Source of the DNA: Sulfidibacterium sp964549335
GTDB taxonomy: Bacteria > Bacteroidota > Bacteroidia > Bacteroidales > F082
Reading direction: 5' to 3'
DNA: 64,000 bases
Assembly (NCBI GenBank): GCA_964549335.1
Contig: CAZJUQ010000027.1
Span: 1-64,000, forward strand
The notes beneath the pieces are model-generated. The model saw nothing but the letters and a program-made list of their open reading frames with translations. It did not search any database and was not told the DNA's origin. The stretch's first letter is position 1. Each line of letters begins with the position of its first letter. Made by a program: the position numbers and the translations under genes. Of this stretch, positions 60,058-64,000 are shown piece after piece.

Positions 60058-61202
60058 CGTTTCAGTTCGCCGGTAATCCCTACGGGATATATGTCGGGCT
60101 TTATTCCGGTTTTTTGCCTGTACTCTTTTTCCATTATTCCGGTAAAGCTGTCCAGCGCGTCCCTTTTTACCAAATTTATTGTACACCCTCCGAAACCGGC
60201 ACCGGTCATCCTTGCTCCGGCAACACCTTCGATACCCATTGCAGTATCTACCAATATGTCGAGTTCGGTACAACTTACCTCGTAGTCGTGTTTTAACGAT
60301 TGGTGCGAGTTTACCATCATTTCACCGAATTTTGCAGGGTCGTTGTTTTCGAGATATTGGGCTGCAATTTTAACTGCCGCATTTTCGTTTACAATATGTC
60401 TTACCCGTCGCAACAGAGTTTCGTCAGTAACAAGTTTTTCAATCCAGTCGGCATCATCAGGTGTAAGTGTACCGAGATAAGGAACATCAAAACTCTTGTT
60501 TATTATCTCTTTTACTTTTTGCAATTCGTCAACGCGTACGTTATATGCCGAATCGAGAAGTCCCCGTTTTTTATTAGAATTTACCACAACAAAAATATAT
60601 TCGTCGAACGGAATTTTAATGTATTTGTGGGTTATGTCGTTGCAATCTATCAATATGGCATTGTCGCTTTTACCGAGTCCCACGGCATACTGGTCCATAA
60701 TTCCGCACTGTACTCCCACAAAATCGTTTTCGGCTTTTTGCGAAAGCAGTACCAGCTCTTTTGCCGGAATTTTCAAATCCGATATAGTATTCAGAGCATA
60801 AGCCGTAACCATCTCTATTGATGCCGAACTGGAGAGCCCTGCACCGTTGGGAATATCGCCGTAGTATGTAAATTCCAATCCTTCGGGTTTCCACCCTTTG
60901 TCAATCAGCTGATTTATTACTCCCAAGGGATAATCGACCCAATTATTGCGGGCATTTTTTATGGTATCGAACTCTATTTCCGCCTTTCCCTCCATATTTT
61001 CCGACGAAAACCTTAATACCTTTTCGTTTATCTTTTCCAGAAAAAGATATGTGCCGAAATTAATTGCCGCTGGCAGAACAAATCCTCCCGTGTAGTCGGT
61101 ATGGTCGCCAATTAGGTTTACGCGTCCGGGAGCAAAAAACAAAAATCCCTTTTTGCCGTCGTTTTTATTTTCAAACTTTTTTATGAAATCTTGCGTAGTC
61201 AT
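60051..61202 (-). CDS. galK: Galactokinase
   Basis: 383 residues from the ATG at 61202; the longer TTG-started frame to 61220 overlaps the -7 box. GHMP-kinase signatures are complete: APGRVNLIGDHTDYTGGFVL (about 28-47, substrate binding), GAGLSSSASIEM (ATP-binding loop) and MTGAGFGGCTINLV (C-terminal loop). It phosphorylates galactose at C1 in the Leloir pathway. The Asp of GDHTDY replaces the more common Glu of GEHTDY, a conservative change. The other Leloir genes are not beside it. Confidence 0.95.
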   Translation of the reverse strand: MTTQDFIKKFENKNDGKKGFLFFAPGRVNLIGDHTDYTGGFVLPAAINFGTYLFLEKINEKVLRFSSENMEGKAEIEFDTIKNARNNWVDYPLGVINQLIDKGWKPEGLEFTYYGDIPNGAGLSSSASIEMVTAYALNTISDLKIPAKELVLLSQKAENDFVGVQCGIMDQYAVGLGKSDNAILIDCNDITHKYIKIPFDEYIFVVVNSNKKRGLLDSAYNVRVDELQKVKEIINKSFDVPYLGTLTPDDADWIEKLVTDETLLRRVRHIVNENAAVKIAAQYLENNDPAKFGEMMVNSHQSLKHDYEVSCTELDILVDTAMGIEGVAGARMTGAGFGGCTINLVKRDALDSFTGIMEKEYRQKTGIKPDIYPVGITGELKRL

Positions 61203-61217
61203 CTTTTTATTTTTTTG

Positions 61218-61248
61218 CAAATATACCCAAGGAAAAGAGGTTTACAAA
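61218..61248 (-). promoter_or_regulatory. Promoter of galK
   Basis: On the minus strand, TTTG (61248-61245), exactly 19 bp, then TATATTTG (61225-61218). A textbook Bacteroidetes promoter; the galK ATG is 16 bp further on. Confidence 0.75.
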
Positions 61249-61306
61249 AAAGAGTGGCTGTTTGTGATAAAAATTGCGATAAAGGGATAAAAAACAGGTT
61301 AGCACG

Positions 61307-63193
61307 TTAAAGCGCATCTTTTACGATAAGTACCGGTATGTCAACTTTGTGGCGTACCGATTCTACTGTGGTTCCGAAAATTAAATCTTTAAACCAGCCG
61401 TGTCCGTGTGCCCCCATGACAATTATGTCGGCATTAAAGCTTTTGGCAAACCGTGGTATAAGTATTTTGGGATTGCCGTATCCTACTCTACCGGTTATGT
61501 TATAGCTGCCCGCCGCCACCTTTTCGGCAAGTTTAGTAATGCGCTTTTCGTCGTTGTCCGACTCAAGATCTTCGGTCTCGTCGCCGTAAATTATTGCCGC
61601 TGCACTCTCCACTATGTGTAAAAACAAAAACTCGCTCTTTGGGTTTCCCAACGACAAAGCATGTTTTACAGCGGCATAATCGGCATGTGAAAAGTCAAGT
61701 GCGACCAATATTTTGGAATACTCTGTTTTTGTGTCGATAACGGGAATAATCTCTTTTCCGTGCACAAAGGTTTCCGCCCGTTTTGCTTTGGCTTTTCTAA
61801 CAAAAGGAGCAATAATTACATATATCAACACGGCAATTATTACCGAAAAGAGCGGTATGAACACCAGATAATATATGCCGGGATTTTCGCTGAACTGTAC
61901 CCTGTGTGAAAATTCTCCCAAAACCAGTTTTATATTTAATACCACTATAATTAAAGCTATTATCCACGACATTATTTTAACATGCAATTTTATGGCGAAT
62001 TTTCCCATCGACTTTTTATCGCTGACAAAATGTATTAGTGGAATTACGGCAAATCCCAATTGAAGACTTAATACAACCTGGCTCAAAATCAACAGTTTGC
62101 CCGTATATTCCTCGCCGAAATAAATTAAAACGAGTATTGCAGGCAAAATAGCCAAAGAACGGGTTATGATGCGGCGTGCCCACGGCTGTATTCTGAAATT
62201 GATAAACCCTTCCATGATGATTTGCCCGGCAAGAGTGCCGGTTATTGTGGAGCTTTGTCCCGCCGATATAAGCGCCACCGCAAAAAGTATTGATGCCCAT
62301 TCGGTACCGAGTATGGGCGATAAAAATTTATATGCATCTTGAATTTCCGACACCTGAAACAGTCCTGCCTTGTAAAAGGTTCCGGCAGCCAAAATCATAA
62401 TGGCGGCATTTACGAAAAAAGCCATGTTTAAAGCTACCGCCGAATCGATAAAGTTAAACTTTAACGCTTCTCCTATGTTAACTCTTGTTTTATTGAATTT
62501 CCTTGTCTGTACCAATGACGAATGAAGGTAAAGATTGTGAGGCATCACGGTGGCGCCTATTATTCCAATTGCTATGTATAAAGCCGCATCACCGGGCAAC
62601 GAAGGTATAAACCCTTTTGCCAACTCTGTTGTGTCGGGCGAAACAAGAATCATCTCCACAAAAAATGCAATGCCTATCACCCCTATAAGTGCCAAAATGA
62701 ACGCTTCGGTTTTCCGCATACCCCTGTTTAACAAAAAAAGCAGAAGTAAAGTGTCGGTAAAGGTTAGCAATACGCCGTATATGAGCGGGATACCGAACAA
62801 TAATTGCAAGCCTATTGCCATGCCGAGGACCTCTGCCAAATCGGTGCTGATGATAGCCGTCTCGGCCAAAAAATAGAGAATGTAATTTATCCCGGCAGGA
62901 TAACTTTCGCGGCACGACTGTGCCAAATCGCGCCCCCTGACTATTCCCAAACGTACACTCAAACTTTGCAACAACAAAGCCATCACGTTCGACATCAATA
63001 ATACCCATATGAGTGCGTATCCGAACTGACTGCCTCCGGCAATATCTGTAGCCCAGTTCCCCGGATCCATATACCCTACGCTCACAAGATAGGCCGGTCC
63101 CATAAATGCCGCAAGCTTTTTAAAAAAACCGCGTTTCGCTGTGGTGTCAACCGTGGCATTTACCTCTTCAAGCGATTTGGTTTCGTTTGCCAT
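61307..63193 (-). CDS. mntH: Nramp divalent-metal transporter fused to a UspA domain
   Basis: 628 residues. The first 460 or so are an Nramp-family transporter with about 11 membrane segments, the metal-binding motif DPGNWATD on TM1 and MPHNLYLHSS on TM6. A cytoplasmic universal stress protein domain follows (about 490-628), starting ILVALDFSHADYAAVKHAL and ending with the nucleotide-binding loop GAHGHGWFKDLIFGTTVESV. Plain MntH proteins lack this tail. Nramp proteins import Mn2+ or Fe2+ with protons; the UspA domain may gate transport by nucleotide binding (inference). It is divergent from rex, with Rex-like sites in between. Confidence 0.92.
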   Translation of the reverse strand: MANETKSLEEVNATVDTTAKRGFFKKLAAFMGPAYLVSVGYMDPGNWATDIAGGSQFGYALIWVLLMSNVMALLLQSLSVRLGIVRGRDLAQSCRESYPAGINYILYFLAETAIISTDLAEVLGMAIGLQLLFGIPLIYGVLLTFTDTLLLLFLLNRGMRKTEAFILALIGVIGIAFFVEMILVSPDTTELAKGFIPSLPGDAALYIAIGIIGATVMPHNLYLHSSLVQTRKFNKTRVNIGEALKFNFIDSAVALNMAFFVNAAIMILAAGTFYKAGLFQVSEIQDAYKFLSPILGTEWASILFAVALISAGQSSTITGTLAGQIIMEGFINFRIQPWARRIITRSLAILPAILVLIYFGEEYTGKLLILSQVVLSLQLGFAVIPLIHFVSDKKSMGKFAIKLHVKIMSWIIALIIVVLNIKLVLGEFSHRVQFSENPGIYYLVFIPLFSVIIAVLIYVIIAPFVRKAKAKRAETFVHGKEIIPVIDTKTEYSKILVALDFSHADYAAVKHALSLGNPKSEFLFLHIVESAAAIIYGDETEDLESDNDEKRITKLAEKVAAGSYNITGRVGYGNPKILIPRFAKSFNADIIVMGAHGHGWFKDLIFGTTVESVRHKVDIPVLIVKDAL

Positions 63194-63261
63194 TTCCCTG
63201 ATTTTTTTTTAGCCTTTTTCCTTTTAATTTTTATACCGATTAATAATTATTCACAAAAATA

Positions 63262-63279
63262 TTGTTATTTTTTTAACAA
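63262..63279. promoter_or_regulatory. Rex-like operator 1, near the Nramp-Usp promoter
   Basis: TTGTTATTTTTTTAACAA is an 18-mer with TTGTTA and TAACAA half-sites, fitting the Rex-type layout (TTGTKA-N6-TNACAA). It overlaps a candidate minus-strand -7 box (TAATTTTG, 63284-63277) and abuts another at 63261-63254, so binding should block the Nramp-Usp gene. Confidence 0.6.
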
Positions 63280-63306
63280 AATTAGGTTTTGTATCTTTTG
63301 TTGATA

Positions 63307-63314
63307 TATATTTG
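63307..63314 (+). promoter_or_regulatory. -7 box of rex
   Basis: TATATTTG is a perfect TAnnTTTG match 21 bp before the rex ATG. A TTTTG lies 15 bp upstream, closer than usual. Confidence 0.5.
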
Positions 63315-63316
63315 CA

Positions 63317-63334
63317 CTGTGAAATAATTAACAA
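63317..63334. promoter_or_regulatory. Rex-like operator 2, at the rex start
   Basis: CTGTGAAATAATTAACAA matches the Rex operator form TTGTGAA-N4-TTCACAA with two changes. It covers the expected transcription start between the -7 box and the ATG at 63336, the position expected for autorepression. Confidence 0.65.
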
Positions 63335-63335
63335 A

Positions 63336-64000
63336 ATGGAAGACGTACAAGAATTAATTGCGAGATTACCGCATAAAACCATAGAAAGGTTAAGTCAATA
63401 CAGGCGTGCACTGTTGATATGTCTCGAAAAGGGCAAGGAGTATATATTTTCGCATGAGATTGCGGAGATACAACACATTACCGCCGTGCAGGTTAGGCGC
63501 GATTTGATGTTGGTGGGTTATAGCGGCACACTACGCAAAGGTTATAACATAAGAAAGTTGATAGAGCTTATAAGCGATATAATAGACTGCCACAAAGGCA
63601 TCAATGTGGCAATAATAGGTTTGGGAAACCTGGGACGCGCGGTGTTGAAATATCTCAAAAACAAAAGGGAGAAACTCACGATAGTGGCCGGTTTCGACAT
63701 TGATGAGGATAAAATAGGCAAGAAATACTATGGCATACCATGTTATTCGCCTGCCGACATGCAAAAGGTTGTCAAAGAAAAAAACATAGGTATTGCAATA
63801 GTTACGGTGCCCCCCGAAAAGACAAACGAAACGGCAAAACGTCTTGTAAATGCGGGCATAAAAGGTATTTTGAATTTTACCTCCACTCCTATGATTGTTC
63901 CCGACAATATTTTTCTTGAGGAGTACGATATGATAACCTCCATAGAAAAGGTAGCTTTTTACGTAAAGCAGGCCATGCTTGAGGAGTGGAAGGACAATGA
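63336..64000 (+). CDS. rex: Redox-sensing transcriptional repressor Rex (3' end cut by window)
   Basis: The frame is open from ATG 63336 to the end of the window (221 full codons), and only the last few residues are likely to be missing, as Rex proteins are about 210-230 residues. The N-terminal winged helix (about 1-80) includes SHEIAEIQHITAVQVRRDL. The Rossmann domain has the NAD(H)-binding loop NVAIIGLGNLGRAVLKYL, followed by FDIDEDKIG and a C-terminal domain-swapping helix region (SIEKVAFYVKQAMLEEW). Rex senses the NADH/NAD ratio and represses genes for fermentation and respiration when the ratio is low. Two sites of Rex type lie upstream. Confidence 0.93.
   Translation, partial: MEDVQELIARLPHKTIERLSQYRRALLICLEKGKEYIFSHEIAEIQHITAVQVRRDLMLVGYSGTLRKGYNIRKLIELISDIIDCHKGINVAIIGLGNLGRAVLKYLKNKREKLTIVAGFDIDEDKIGKKYYGIPCYSPADMQKVVKEKNIGIAIVTVPPEKTNETAKRLVNAGIKGILNFTSTPMIVPDNIFLEEYDMITSIEKVAFYVKQAMLEEWKDN

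Noticed and set aside
1..64000. CRISPR arrays, rRNA, tRNA, insertion sequences or prophage
   Set aside because: No direct-repeat/spacer pattern, no rRNA signatures, no tRNA cloverleaf that I could recognise by eye, and no transposase or integrase frames were found.

Overview
The window (about 40% GC) comes from a Bacteroidota chromosome, most likely a Bacteroidales-like anaerobe or facultative organism. The evidence is: type IX secretion (T9SS) type A sorting domains on two secreted proteins, many TANFOR, delta-60, DUF5686 and CarboxypepD_reg-like envelope proteins, absence of clear Shine-Dalgarno sequences, and promoters that fit the Bacteroidetes -33 TTTG / -7 TAnnTTTG consensus. Four of these promoters have exactly 19 bp between the boxes. 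I saw no rRNA, tRNA, CRISPR array, insertion sequence or phage.

Layout. 1-5333: the tail of a coiled-coil protein, then three tandem paralogous secreted delta-60 repeat proteins sharing a C-terminal cysteine module. 5588-14644: a tight operon of an outer-membrane beta-barrel (TTG start), a 1957-residue TANFOR protein that overlaps it, and a fibronectin type III protein. 14977-24723 (minus strand): a seven-gene operon of a T9SS-exported C25-family protein, PgsB, PgsC, PgsW, a secreted two-repeat protein, an outer-membrane barrel and an LVIVD lipoprotein. This looks like a poly-gamma-glutamate synthesis and export system built for a diderm cell. 24937-44841 is mostly housekeeping: queA, a three-cysteine sulfide:quinone oxidoreductase with a 54-residue companion, rlmD, a TPR protein, gyrA, clpC, a Dabb protein, mltG, a GNAT acetyltransferase, pepA, a zinc-ribbon protein, an HD-like protein, isocitrate dehydrogenase, hpt and a two-domain adenylate kinase. 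44917-58186: a T9SS beta-propeller protein, a FIST / hybrid histidine kinase / TauE operon, DUF5686 and sigma-like genes, then lplA with a GlcD-type FAD/Fe-S oxidoreductase. 58447-64000: DUF4301, galK, an Nramp-UspA fusion and a divergent rex gene cut by the window end.

The strongest leads beyond routine annotation are the pgs operon with its envelope genes; two inverted copies of a GC-rich structured element (14769-14917 and 58207-58341) whose main stem is kept by almost entirely different sequence; a pair of Rex-type operators between rex and the Nramp-Usp gene, with a similar half-site pair upstream of the pgs operon; and enzymes with altered active-site residues (C25 His to Glu, the second adenylate kinase domain, and the HD doublet).
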